In this document: positions 11,110-23,102 of the stretch, piece after piece
How positions within the stretch are numbered: the first letter of the stretch is position 1
Layout of the letters: every line of letters begins with the position of its first letter
Assembly (NCBI GenBank): GCA_002270565.1
Contig: NQMI01000147.1
Span: 1,599-65,598 of the forward strand
DNA from: Stenocarpella maydis
Lineage: Eukaryota > Ascomycota > Sordariomycetes > Diaporthales > Diaporthaceae
Length of the DNA: 64,000 bases
Reading direction: 5' to 3'
Position numbers and translations under genes: made by a program
The notes under the pieces: generated by a model
Seen by the model: the letters and a program-made list of their open reading frames with translations, nothing else
Told to the model about the DNA's origin: nothing
Database searches by the model: none

Positions 11110-14100
11110 CTCGCCATCGTCTCATGTAATAATAGTAGGGGTCAGAGTTTCGTCTTGGCTTCTCCTCCTCGGCCAGCGGTAGCTGCAGAGCGCATCCGTG
11201 GGATAAAGTAAAGTAATGCGTGCGACCGCCGAGTAGTTAGCGACAAGAGCCGAGCCACGTTGTTGGTGAGATTAATGTGCCAGCCAGACCGACCACAAGC
11301 CCCGATTCTTCGGTGCCAGCTCCTTTTGTGATGCAGCACACGAGATATAAGTCGTGCATTGGTCATGACACGGACATGCAGGGGAGAGCTTATAAGTGCC
11401 GGGGGAAGGGGCCGGCATGGGGCCAAGTCATGTCTTTTATTTTGCGGATCACTTCGGCCATGACGAGAGCCCACTCTGCCAGGCACTCACGAGCCGACAC
11501 ATGACAGCAGCAACTCTCGTGTGGCATCTCAAATCTCCGCCCGCCGGAGGTCAAAACAAGTGGCAAGGGGATGAGGGATCCGTTGGGGATGCTCCTGTCG
11601 CCAACGCGTAAATCTGCGCTGACCTCAAAGGGGGTAACTATGCTGCGAGCTGGCTGGCATCCCGTCTGTTCACCCGCACAAACCCGGAAGATGACGTCCC
11701 CGGGGAGGGGACGGCTTGACGTTCCGCGGGTACAACCTTGGAAGGAAGCGAGCGTGGTTTATGTGGATGTGCTTGCAGGACTGCAGAAGCCTCTACTGTG
11801 GCGTTTAGAGTTTTCGAGGCTTGGTGGATTGGGCATTGATCGGCGCTCTGCATTGGACGATCGGCGCCGTGCTCTTGGGCTCTTGGGAATGGTGACGCTT
11901 GAGAGGAGAGTTTTTGGCCCAACGACAAGGTTCTCTTGGTACACTAATCCCCAGCGTGTAGGATCAAGTTGAAACTTTCAATGGGACATCACACAATGAC
12001 AGAATCTTTTATCAGATATGTGGATGGATCCTTTTGTCTCGAGATCATGGCCCATGTGTCATGGGGATTTGCGGGCGGTTGCATTTTCGTCAACCTCAGT
12101 GTCGAACAGATATATAAGTGCGTTATAAGAAACAATCGTCCACAGGGACTTCAAAGTTTGCTGATCAGAGCAAAGGTACTAGCGCTCAAGAGCGCATGCT
12201 GTCTCGGCACAATCGTGAGATGATGGAGCGACAGGATTGTGGGGGATCTATCAATGTGTGCTCGTCTGAAGTCCCACGCATGATGATCAACAAACAAGCA
12301 CACCCGATCACCAGGCTTACATCTATTCTGCCTTGTAGCACCATACCAAGCTTTCCTCTCATCTTTATCTTCATTCTCTTCATAATCTTTGACAGACGCC
12401 CACCGGCCAGCAGTCGCGGTGTATGCTGTAACGTCATCACATTCAGCTGGTGTGAATCAGCACCAGCCCTGTTGTATATACGGCTGCTAGTTAACCCCTA
12501 CTTTGTTGAACTGAAATCAACCTCAACGCCAAGATGCGCGATTCACTTGGATTTCAGGGGCTACAGTTGGCGCGGCTTGGCTCAAGGCCGCTTTGTTGTT
12601 TACTATGTAATACCGGTACAGAGGTAGCTACTCCGTACAGCAGACTGCACCGGCATCCGGCGACCTGGGCAGGCAACAAAAATCTCGGCGGCCAGTGCCT
12701 GATTCGTCGGGACTCCATAATGGGGATTAATCCAAGAATAAATACGACGGGTGGTCCCATCCAAGTTCCCACCTCATATATTGAGGTCAAATGTCATGTG
12801 ATTAAGTCATAACTGGTGGGGCTAGCCTTATTCCTCGCCTTCATACTACACATGTGGAGCACTTCCGGGAGCGCAACTGACACATACTATGGTAACAATA
12901 TATTAATAGACCTCCTTCGAGGCTAGTTGGGACCAGCCACCCCCAAGCCACAGCACCACGCCGTCTTCTTTGGGTTCGGCACACTACGTAGCAGACATCT
13001 GGACCAGAAAGCAATGCATGTGGCTCTAGGGAGCCCAGTTCGTGGGCGAAGCAAGTTCGGGAGGTCCCAGAGGCCCCAGAGGCCCCCGGTTTCCCTGTGA
13101 GAGGCTGGGAGAGCTTCAGAACGCTGCAGCCTTGATCTTCCCATTACAAGACTGCTGCCTGGGATGGTTCGTGGCAAATAACTAGGGCTTGCGATACGCA
13201 CTGATTTTCAGCGTGCATGAGCACCTGCTGCCAAGATTTGGGCCGCGTCGCAGCGAAGGCCGGTCACGATTCTCAACAATCATCAGCAACCCACCCAGGC
13301 GAGATAGATCTCGCATGCATATGCCTGGCGCCGCGGTTGCGCGTGCACATTATCTCCGTACTTGGCACAGGTGGGCTTCTGGTGGGTACGAGTAGTTCGG
13401 CGATTTTTTTTTCTCCCTGGCTGCAGGCTCGGTCCACCACCGCTCAGACGGTCGGCCCCCCACCCCAGGAGATATTGGGATCAATAGTGTAAAGCAAGAA
13501 AGAGGTCTTGCTGACCCTGCTGCCGTGCGGTAATTACTACTAGTATTCAGCCTCCGGCTTGGGAATCCACGTAGACCCCCGCGGGATGAGATCTGCCCCT
13601 CCATCAACCGGAGCACACAACACCCTGCAGCCCCGGAGCCCTTTGGGCCAACCGTTGTGTGATGCGGCCACGCTTATATAGCCTGGTGTGTGCCCTAACG
13701 ATACCCTACATAGTGTAGGCACTACAATGTGTGTGGACCGGGGTATGGGAGGGGGGAGGGCTGATCCGGGGCTGGGATCGCGACACTGGAGCCGCCCCCT
13801 GATTTCCACAAGTACCGAGGGCTAGCGTACACGACGCTCAAAACCGCCAGACCATCAGACCGTGCGGGCCGGCAGAGGATCGATCCTTGCGCCGCTGCCG
13901 CGTCAATAATAAAGGAGCTCATCGGTGAGGACTGAGGAGACATCTCGGTTCGGCCAGGGCGCCGCACCCGGTATCCCTGAGGCTCAAAGTTAAATCCTCT
14001 TGGCACTCCAGATGACCCCCGTCGTTATAGCCCTCCGTACCTGACGTCGGCGTGTGGTTGGTCAAGTGTCGCTGTGCGCTGCATGTGCAGCAGCGCCTGA

Positions 14101-15907
14101 GCTTGGTTGACCTCAGGAGGGCTCCTGTTTCGCGGCACTCCCCTCTGGTCAGAGGCCAGCACCTGCCCCTGTCTATCAGAGAGGGACAGCACCTGGGGAC
14201 CGTGGTTGGTGCAGGCTGGGAGAGCCTGTGAGATGCTCTGTCCTCGCTCCACGATCCGAGCCGGACAGGCCGCAGCTGCATGGTGTGCCTTCAGTTTCAA
14301 TACAATGTGGTTCCGTCGGATCCTCTGGTTCGCAGCTCTTCGTGGCACCAAGGAGATAAACCAATGACTCGTCCAGAAATAGCCAGTACAAACACGAAAA
14401 TCGCCATCTCCGTTGATCGACAAAGAGAAGCCATCGCACAGAGTAGAGCAGCCGGGCAGGGAAGGGGAGATATAAGAAAACAATCATAGTGACCCCGCGC
14501 AACCTGGCCCCAAACGGGAGACAAAAGTGTAAAAGTGCAAGTTGTAACCCAGATCTGATCCCTACAAGCTACGCCCGAGGCTAGCACAACCCAGTCCGGC
14601 CGGGCGTCTGTATGACTCGCAGGGGACGTGTCCCTGGAAGTAATTTAGTAATCTTGTGTGACCGGCAGCGACGGAGACGACGAGCTCCTGAATTCTGCCT
14701 AGTGTGTTCTGGGTGTGTAGCAAATACTATGTACCCTGCCTCTCAGTGCTGGTCGGGACGACCTCGTGGGGACGGGTTCACAAGCTGTTGGTTTCACCAG
14801 CAAAAGGAGTGGGAACCCAACGAGGAGATCGATAGGGTGCTGCAGCGTATCAGCCCCCTGCCTCTGGATGATCGCCGCATGCCTTCAGAGACACGCACAC
14901 ACCAAACACTAATACTGTGTACCACAGCGGCCAATGCCTCAAGCCTCCGCTCACGTGTGCATTCGCAGTGGCCGATGGCCAAAGTATATTTAAATGACTT
15001 GTCGCATGGTCCTGCTCCCATCGCATCTTGAGTGCCACTCGTTCCAGGCTCGAAGGAACCCTCCACTGTGGAGGAGCCGGGTCTCTGGCAACCCACAATG
15101 CCCTACCCTAGTGTGTGTAGGCAGAGGTGCTCGTTTCCGAAAGCGATCCACCCCCAAACACCAACGTCATGTTGTGACAGGCAAGGGTCCCTTTTGCGAC
15201 GATCATGGGTCAGAAAGTGACTGACCGAGCGAGCCGCACCGCCACCATCAATTCAATCATTCATTCCGCATCCAGGGAGATCCACAGCTGTGCGCGGTCG
15301 GAATTCCGGTACGTGTCCAGGGCTTTTGCGGACATGACTGGCGGCAGGCCCACGCCGCGCAAAAGCAAAGACGGGCTACCTTATCTAGGCAAACTGTGGG
15401 CAGTCCGGTGGGCGAGATGACGCAGAGGAGCCCGTGTTGCTCGCAAAGATGACCAGGGATGAAATGGCAATGCATTGCCATATCTGCCATGTCACCATGG
15501 TGCCGGGGAAGTACACTAGGGCAAAGAAGGAGCACGAGGACGAGGGCGACGAGACAGGGCAGAAATGGACCGGGGGGAGGAGGGCATGAAGGCCGGGGGG
15601 AGGCAGTTACTTTTCTCTCGCTGAATAGGGGGTCCAGGGGTAGCATCGCATCCGGGCTGAAAGCACAAGCATCGCCCACCGGCGTGGGTTACAACGTGGC
15701 TCCCACGTTTTCTTAACCTAGTTGCTGTAATCGTACGATATAAACCAGAACATGCCAAATCTCTATCCTAAATGTTCATATCTGCATTAGTCCGTTTCTC
15801 TTTAACCCGCCTTCCCTCCATCCCTCCACCAACCATCCCCGACATCTGCCCCGGTCCAGTCCACGGCAATCCGGAGGCTGGCGCTGCACTAGCAACCTGA
15901 GAAAGCC
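11110..15907. other. Long gene-poor region
   Basis: About 4.8 kb with no gene that I can support. Open frames up to about 170 codons are present on both strands (for example 11571-11972, 12118-12627, 14025-14483, 15257-15679), but they overlap antiparallel frames, lack known motifs and do not chain across plausible introns. GC content is moderate, so this is not RIP-eroded DNA. It contains the divergent promoters of the 7TM protein (left) and the flavohemoprotein (right). Lineage-specific genes or non-coding transcripts cannot be excluded. Confidence 0.5.
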
Positions 15908-17365
15908 ATGGCGTTGACATATAAGGAGGCCCAGCTGGTCAAGGGCACCATTCCCTACCTCAAGGAGCACGGCGAGTCCATCTCGGACATTGTCTACAGC
16001 ACACTCGTCAAGAGGCATCCCGAGCTCAACAACACCCTCAATGTCATCCACCTCAAGGACGGCCGCCTGGCCCGGGCCCTGACAGTCGTCATCCTCCGCT
16101 TCGCCTGCAGCATCAACAACATCTCGGAGCTCATCCCGAAGCTCGAGCGCATCTGCAACAAGCACTGCACCCTCGGCATAAAACCTGAGCACTATGAGAT
16201 CCTCGGCGGCCTCCTCATCGAGACCTTTGAGGATGTCATGGGCCCGGCCCTGACCCCGGAGACAAAGGCCGCCTGGCAAAAGGCCTACCGCGTCCTCTCC
16301 AACATGATGATCGGCAGGGAGAAGATCATCTACAAGGACTTTGACAGGTACAAGTGGGCCTCATGGCGCAAGTTCAAGCTGGACCGCAAGGTCTGCGAGT
16401 CCAACGATCTCTTCAGCTTCTACCTGGTGCCCAAGGACGGCATGCAGCTGCCCAGGTTCCTGCCGGGCCAGTACATCAGCATCAGGTTATTCGTGCCCGA
16501 GATTGGCTACTACCAGACGAGACAATACTCCATGTCGGACTCGCCGAGGGGCGGGGACTACTACCGCATCACGGTCAAGAAGTCCAAGTCGCAGACGGCG
16601 TATCACGACCCAGGCATGGTCTCCAACATCCTCATCGACCGCGTCAAGACGGGCGACGACATCGAGTGCAGCCACCCGTCAGGCGACTTCTTCCTCGACA
16701 CCACAGTCCCCAGCAGCGTGCCCATCGTGCTGATATCGGCAGGTGGCGGGGTGGGCCCCCTCGTCTCGATCCTCAACGCCGTCACAGAGGAGCAGCCGAC
16801 GAGGCACATCTCGTGGATCCACGGGTGCCGCGAGGACGTCCCCTTCAACACGCGGCTGACGGTGCTCAAGCGGCGCTGTCCCAACCTCCACACGACCATC
16901 TTCAAGACCGTGCTCACCAGGGGGGACATCCAGGGCATCACCTACGACCACAACAGCCGCATCGACCTGCCCAGGGTGTCCTCGTCACTTCTCCACCTGG
17001 GCCACGGCGGCGCCGAGTACTACATCTGCGGCCCCGAGTCATTCATGAAGACCATGATGCAGCAGCTCATCGACATGGGCGTCGACAGCAAGCGCGTCAA
17101 GTGCGAGCTGTACAGCGTCGGCGAGATGAGGCTCGACTCGGTGGGTGGCTATCTGACACCCGGCAACGGCACGCCCTTGTCGTCGCCTACTAGTCTCGGT
17201 AAGTTTCCATGCGCAAGAATCCTCATCTACCCAGCCACGCACGCCTGTCTCTCCCCCTCTCATCTGCTCTCACCTGTACACTGTGGGCGCTTTCCCCATG
17301 TCCCCGCGAGATCTGGTGTACCTGCAGATCCTGTCCCCATGATGGTCTCCATCAGGATTGCGTAA
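15908..17365 (+). CDS. Flavohemoprotein (nitric oxide dioxygenase family), divergent haem pocket
   Basis: The product has an N-terminal globin domain (about 1-145) and a ferredoxin-reductase-type FAD/NAD(P)H module (about 150-405). Visible marks are proximal His86 in NKHCTLGIKPEHY, B10-type Tyr30, Tyr96, the FAD motif RQYS, the nucleotide motif ISAGGGVGPL and the CGPESF block. Flavohemoproteins turn NO and O2 into nitrate using NAD(P)H. Unusually, the position of the CD1 phenylalanine is Leu44 and that of the distal E7 glutamine is Leu54. This makes it a divergent paralogue whose activity may differ. The start ATG sits in a good context (GCCATGG). The 3' end is uncertain: a GTAAGT donor at 17199 could splice out 17199-17327, in phase, before the same stop. 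The C-terminal 70 or so residues of the unspliced frame are unlike the family. Confidence 0.88.
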   Translation: MALTYKEAQLVKGTIPYLKEHGESISDIVYSTLVKRHPELNNTLNVIHLKDGRLARALTVVILRFACSINNISELIPKLERICNKHCTLGIKPEHYEILGGLLIETFEDVMGPALTPETKAAWQKAYRVLSNMMIGREKIIYKDFDRYKWASWRKFKLDRKVCESNDLFSFYLVPKDGMQLPRFLPGQYISIRLFVPEIGYYQTRQYSMSDSPRGGDYYRITVKKSKSQTAYHDPGMVSNILIDRVKTGDDIECSHPSGDFFLDTTVPSSVPIVLISAGGGVGPLVSILNAVTEEQPTRHISWIHGCREDVPFNTRLTVLKRRCPNLHTTIFKTVLTRGDIQGITYDHNSRIDLPRVSSSLLHLGHGGAEYYICGPESFMKTMMQQLIDMGVDSKRVKCELYSVGEMRLDSVGGYLTPGNGTPLSSPTSLGKFPCARILIYPATHACLSPSHLLSPVHCGRFPHVPARSGVPADPVPMMVSIRIA

Positions 17366-18820
17366 CACGCCCGATCGGCCTGACCGACGGGTCCGTCCTG
17401 TGATCCGTCCGGGCAGCCTCTCGACATGTGCATGTACATGACCATCTCCAACTGTGTTACTCTCAGACATGCGGAGTTCCAGCAGGAGACTTCCGTCACG
17501 TGAACACTTTCCCGACTCATGCGCGACATGACGCTGACTAAGGCTACCTACAGAATCGAATGTCTCCAGAGATTATACCTCCAGGCACATCCCAGGCATA
17601 GCCAAGTAATAACACCAAACTCCTCCCTTTGGCCAAGCATGACCGGCCGCATCGCAGGCCTCGAACAGCTGGCTCGCGCGCGAAGCAAAAGCCCAGGCCA
17701 GGGGCGCGCTGGGAACTCCCTGGAGGGCAGGGCTGCGAGGCGAACCAAAAACCAAACAAATCGACGATGGCACGACTCATGATGGCGCGGATGATACCAC
17801 TGATGCGAAATTCCCACCGTGCTGCAGCACACCCAGCAGCTTTTGCAAGGACAGTGTACCAAGAGGAGAGGAGTAAGGACCACCCGTTCGCAAAACCATC
17901 CCCTGGCAGTCTTGTTTTTTTTCCTCTCTCTTGCTGGGGGTCCTTGGCGTCCCAGGGCACGACTCACCCCCTCCTGCCCCGTTCGTCTCATGTGAGAGAG
18001 CATGTTTTCCCGCTCGTCGTGGATAAGCTCAGGCTGCCTGCCATTGGCACTCTTGGCCGTGGTGTCAGGGAAGCGTGGGTCGGTGGGGCCGCTCCACCAT
18101 GTCCGAAACCATCATCGGCTACGCCGGAAATAACTGACATGATGACATATTTATCGTGACGTTTTTTTGGAGGGGAATGAGATAGGGGTTTCCAGGCTGT
18201 CTATCATAATTCTCTTTCTTGGTATTTTCAGGTCTAGCTCCTAGGGGCGGGGTTTTATCCTCACTTAGCTGCGGGATGGGTATCGAGATGGAATTCCCGG
18301 TTTGTGGTCGGAGGCCAGCGGACAAAACAACAGTGTGACCTTTTGGGCTATTGCTCGGGATATCAATACTATGGATGGCGTCTCTGGGGCGGTTCCTCGG
18401 CCATCTATGCTGACGTTCTGGGGTGAGGGCAATATGGCCTGCCGACCCAGGTCCCGACATGGACCATTCCCAGACCGCCCCAAGTCCGTGCCAGACAGGC
18501 AGGCAATGACTCGGAGACGATTGAATCTTATAATCAATAGTGCACGCATGCGTGACTCAGGCGCATCCATCCCCCAACATACACGCACATAATTGTCTGG
18601 TACTCTCAGAACTCACCTGGTGGTGACTTGTTATTATTGAAAAAAAAAATGCTTGGGTGTTTGTTCCGGCTTTGGAGGCACAGTTACCAAGGTACATGCA
18701 TATTTGCCGGGGAATGGGGGATCTGAGAAAGTATATGATAGTTATAACCAACGTGTTCGGTAAGCATAAAGTTACTTGAAACCCCAGGAAGTCACTGATC
18801 TTTTTGCCCAAAATATAAAA
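17366..18820. other. Intergenic region
   Basis: About 1.5 kb between the flavohemoprotein stop and the region 3' of the RING-like gene. Overlapping frames on both strands (17548-18159) have no recognisable content. I see no gene. Confidence 0.5.
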
Positions 18821-18824
18821 AAAA

Positions 18825-18856
18825 TAAAAGAAAAGAAAAGAAAAGAAAAGAAAAGA
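18825..18856 (+). repeat. (AAAAG)n microsatellite
   Basis: About six copies of AAAAG in a row, continuing a poly-A stretch just upstream. It lies in the region 3' of the minus-strand gene that ends at 19015. Confidence 0.8.
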
Positions 18857-19014
18857 ATACATCATTAAGGCAATAAATATCTTCTACAACCCAAGTAACA
18901 AATAAGCAAAAGGAAACATTATGCAGTTTGTTCAGTGACGACACCCTGCCCCATGACTCAACGAAAGACATACCCACCTGTCGCCGAGCTATATGAGAGA
19001 TCCACCAGATATAA

Positions 19015-21096
19015 TCACTGGGCCGCGAACGAGTAGTCGGATGTTTCTTGAAAAGAACTCGCGCCTTGGCCCCCTGTGATATTTGGCGTGGCGGCGACAT
19101 ATCTCAACCTAGATCGGCAATGCGGGCAGTATCTTATCCCATCCAAGTCGTTGTAAGGCCTGGTCGGCAAGAGGCTGAGGCGCGTGTAGCACTTGAGGCA
19201 CAATGTATGGCGGTTTGGGCACCCGATGAAGACGCCGCAGTTGAAGGGGTGGTTGACGTCGTAGTCCTCGGAGCACACGATGCACTCCCTGTTCTCCTCG
19301 CCGGCCAGCTCGGCCGCCGTCAGCTTCGTGTGGCTCCGGTCGACGGCGGCCAGGACCCCGAGCCAGCTCCTGTAGAAGAGGCTCCACTTGTTCACCGCGG
19401 CCTGGTGGACGCGGCCGCCGTCCGACAGCGCGAGCCCGTTGCAGTCGCTCGTGTTGTCGAGCAGCGCGCGGTAGCACGTCCCGGCCCACCACCTCTCGAC
19501 CCAGCCCGGCGCGTGGTGGCGCGCGGCCGGGCTCACGAACCCGACGTCGTCCATGTCCTGGATCGCGCCGCGGAGGGCCGCGTTGGAGGCCTCGTTGGTG
19601 GCGGACGCCTCCTGGCCCACGTCCCTGCCGGACGCCTCGTCGCCAAAGGCGTAGTGCCAGGGCTCGAGGACCAGGGAGTGGAACAGCCGCCCGACCTCGC
19701 GCATGCGCCGCCGCGAGAGCCCGACGTCGAGCGCCAGCAGCACGAAGATGAACCTCAGCGTGGCCTCGGCGAAGCGCTCGTTCCTCTGGAACTGCTCCGC
19801 CGGGCGGCCTCCCCAGATCCGCTCGTCGGTCACGGGCGCCATGGCCTTGCACGCGTCCAATTGGTCCTTGAAATCAATATTAAGCATTATTATGCGCTGG
19901 ATGAGGTCCCCCGCCGGGGTCTGAGGTGTGAACTCCAGGATGTCGTATTGCATCCCCTGGCTGCCCGGCTTGACAGGGCCTGGAAGGTCATCTGCTGAGA
20001 GTCTGTCAAAGACCTCGTAGTACTGTTCCACCTCCTCAAGAAATGGCTGTTCGTCATATTGCTCCTCAGACTCGCCGGGGGTTTCGCTGGGGTCGAAATA
20101 CAGCCCCAGCGCATTAAAGCCCCAGTCTCTTATGAAACGGCATAACTGTCTCCTGAGGGCCGTCGATATGTTGTTGAGATACGGGAGGCGCTCAGAGAGG
20201 TGGGTTTCGTTTTTCTCCCAGCCTCCCATGCGGTCCTCAGGGTCGTGGTCCTTGGTAATGCGGCATTTGAACTCGGCCACACACTTTTCCATCATCCCGA
20301 AAAGTGAGTTCCCGGTACCTGGGCCTTTCCACAATCTGGGTGCATCTCGACTCACGATTGCAGCCCATTCCCGTCTCATCTCATAGCGGTCACGGGGGGC
20401 GACCCAACCCTGTGCCGCACCGGTGGCCAGCCATGTGTTTTCCATCTCGTACCCTAGGGCCCGGTACGAGCTTTATTAGCAAAGCGTAGCTCCGTTCGAT
20501 TGCACCTGGCAGGGGACGGCGACTTGGCCAGATGCACACTTACAGTTCCTCTTGAATTCCACAAACCGCAGCAGGAGTTCGACGAGATATCCATGGTAGT
20601 TCAGCTTGGTGGTGTTGTAGTCGTCGGAGCTCGGGTCCGGACTAGCGACTGCGGTTCTCCTGACGAGGTCGCGCCTGCTGTGGACGTCACCTCGCCCCGA
20701 GCTGTATGTTTGTTGGCTTCAAGTCAGCGTCTGTAATGAGCCTGACACACTTCGCAACGGGATCTGTCCAACCGACGTACCATTCGGGGCAGGCGAGTCG
20801 GTATACTTCCTCAAACTCATCGAAACATCTCATGCAGCCAAAAAATGGTTCACTGGCGGTCGCCGTATCCACCCTGCCTGCTTCCCAGTAGAACGGCAGG
20901 GCCTGTTTATGTATTCCGTCAGGTCTCTGCCCAACAGAGCGCACGCATCGGCACGAAGTGAGCAGCCGACGACTGCCTGCGAGCCACTGGTGGAAATGGG
21001 CCACGTGGCGGGGGATAAAATTCTATACTCACACAACGGACGACCCTGTCGAGTGTGTGACCGCATCGCTGGTATCGGCGTGAAAGCTTGATACAC
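19015..21096 (-). CDS. Unassigned Cys-rich protein with C-terminal RING-like zinc finger
   Basis: I do not recognise the family. Four exons fit in phase: 21096-21033, 20976-20781, 20701-20544 and 20453-19015, giving about 618 residues. The last two introns are strong (GTACGT/ACAG and GTAAGT with a TGCTAAT branch site and CTAG). The first intron and start are tentative; the last exon alone is open from an internal ATG at 20445. The N-terminal part has a CMRC pair and a CPEC pair, suggesting a small zinc site. The C-terminus carries CIVC, then a C-x5-C-x3-H-x2-C-x2-C block and CPHC, which reads as a RING-type finger. A ubiquitin-ligase role is possible by analogy only. The middle is predicted mixed and helical with no known motif. 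It has no signal peptide or membrane helix. Confidence 0.7.
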
Positions 21097-21313
21097 CTAC
21101 AGCAATGGAGTCAGGCTGTTGGAAAGACCGCCGGGCGGGCGAGGGGTGGGGGGGGGGGAGGACGGTCCTACATTGTGTCGCGAAGCAAAGCTCTTTGGGG
21201 GTCGTTTTGGCGTTTTTATGGGGGTACAGCCAGAGACTACTGCAGATTCTCATCCACTCTCGGTATACAGTACTTTGTCGGAAGCACGAGGAGAGGGCCG
21301 TAACCGCATGGGT

Positions 21314-21801
21314 TCAGTCATAAATTATACTTGTTGATCCGGCAGCCTCCTTTGGCTCCACTTTGGCTGCTTTCTCCGGAAACGGCGCCGCGGAGCTGTT
21401 GGCGACGTACAACTTCTCAACGTCTTTGTTCTTAAGATCACATACATTACCAAACTTGAAACTTGCGTTTGCAACAAAGACAAACAATTTTAGACTTTTT
21501 AGCCGTGGAACTAAAGCTGTGTCTTCGAAAACCCCAGGAGATGGAAGACCAGTCAAGTCCACTAGAACAGCTCTAAGGCTCCATTCTGATGGGAGAATAT
21601 TTCCAAATGTTATCATACACCAAGAAAGTAGTCCGATGGACACTGTTTGAAAGTGATGACGGCTCGAAATAGGTATGCTGACGTCTCAAGACCGAAGTTG
21701 AGTACTAAATCACCAGACCCATCAGACGGTATAGAATCAATCTTATACTTTAATTCAGAGATCGGAGATTCGCACATAAGAAAACGGAGTACACAGAACA
21801 T
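21314..21801 (-). pseudogene. Frame-broken coding relic, possibly retrotransposon-derived
   Basis: Two adjacent minus-strand frames (21801-21613 and 21643-21314) read like one protein broken by a frameshift near 21630. One segment, RLKSLKLFVFVANASF, is reminiscent of the stretch near the end of Copia-type reverse transcriptases of fungi that reads KLFVFVDASFANNK. The resemblance is short and from memory of the family, so the assignment is weak. There is no complete element around it. Confidence 0.3.
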
Positions 21802-23100
21802 GTTTATTTAGTCGCGCACATCAGAGCCCCCATTCAACCACCAACACTCCACCCCCCACCGGGCTTTTTACCGCCTTGCCCACCCCGCCCCCCTTCCCTG
21901 AACTCAAACACCCCCCCCACCCAGCCACCACATCCCAAACCACGATCTCTTCAACATCAATCAGCATCGAAATACCTCTAGCGCTCAGATAGTAGTTTTC
22001 TACCCCTGCAGCGATGTGAGAAATTCAACGGGCAGAAGGCTGGGCAAGCTCCACTCAGTCCTGGGCGGCCCTTGGCTACTTGCACACGAAATCACGCAAA
22101 ACGTACTTAGGGGCAAATTCCACAGGGAAACTACTCGCCGCAACTTGCGTGCCCATTTACACCTAGTACGGCCTACCCTGGCAAATCGAATTCGACTGCG
22201 AGAAGACAGTCGTCTCTCCAGAAGATACCCAAGTCTTACTGCTGATCGTGACCTCTCAGTCGGAAACCCTCTCTTAGCAGTCCTCTCGCGCAGAAGGTCA
22301 CTGCGACGAAGGGAAGACCTCGCAACGAGACTACGTTTGGTGCAGACGAAGACAGAATCCTCGCAACCCGTGGGAAAGCCGTAATGGGTAAGAAACAACC
22401 TCAACAACAGCAGTCTGTCAGTAGGGCAGGCGATAAAACAGGCGACGACGGCTTCGACAACGGTCACTCAGCATTCGAGTGGAAGACGAGCCCTCGAATC
22501 GCTGACCAGGAGGACTCTCGGCAGGAAGACAGCGAGAAGCCGCGACGAGACCAGCATTGGCGGAAGCACTCACGAGCAGCGATTCGCCGGCTTCCGAAGC
22601 GACGTTCTGCAAAAACAGCCTCACTAGCGATAACGCCTTAAACCGCCTAATAGCCAAGAAGCCCCGTACGAGGGCTCGTGAGACTATCAACCAGCTGCCA
22701 CAGCTAGATCTGTGTCGAGACAGGTTGACGACCTCGTCGGCGACGAGAAGGAGACCAGAGAGATCTGTCTCTGGGTCGTGATAAAGCGCCCCAGACGAGG
22801 AAACAAGTAGCAAACCACCCAGGCAGAAGTCACGATAGTAGCGATGAGGATAGATGAGGATATTTGTAGTCAATGACTGTGTTTTTCTGTTGTGTATGGC
22901 GAATTGGTGGTCTGAATTAACGTTGGCGCACTGGGGGTGCACTTGTATCTGTGTACCCTCCGTTTTCTTATGTGCGAATCTCCGATCTCTTAATTCATAA
23001 GTGATCTCATTCTTACTCTGATCGCAATCCCTCTTTTTCCCTTCAAAAAACTAACCATAACAAACCGTTTATTACAATTACAAATTCTCCAAAGCTTAAT
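21802..23100. other. Gene-poor stretch with overlapping Arg/Ser-rich frames
   Basis: 21840-21950 is C-rich. From 22016 to 22940 open frames run on both strands (for example 22016-22384, 22384-22641 and 22557-22781 on plus, 22000-22942 on minus) because CGA/AGA-type triplets avoid stops both ways. The plus frames resemble a polar, glutamine/arginine-rich protein with frame slips, but I recognise nothing and cannot support a gene. Confidence 0.45.
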
Positions 23101-23102
23101 TT

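Noticed and set aside
13540..14587. Series of minus-strand frames that might be exons of one gene
   Set aside because: No consistent phase joins, no recognised motif, and equally long frames exist on the plus strand.
17548..18159. Long frames on both strands after the flavohemoprotein
   Set aside because: They have biased composition and no motif, and the two strands contradict each other.
19048..19998. 316-codon plus-strand frame
   Set aside because: It is the exact antisense of the RING-like protein's main exon, in a Val/Arg/Pro-rich composition typical of a shadow frame.
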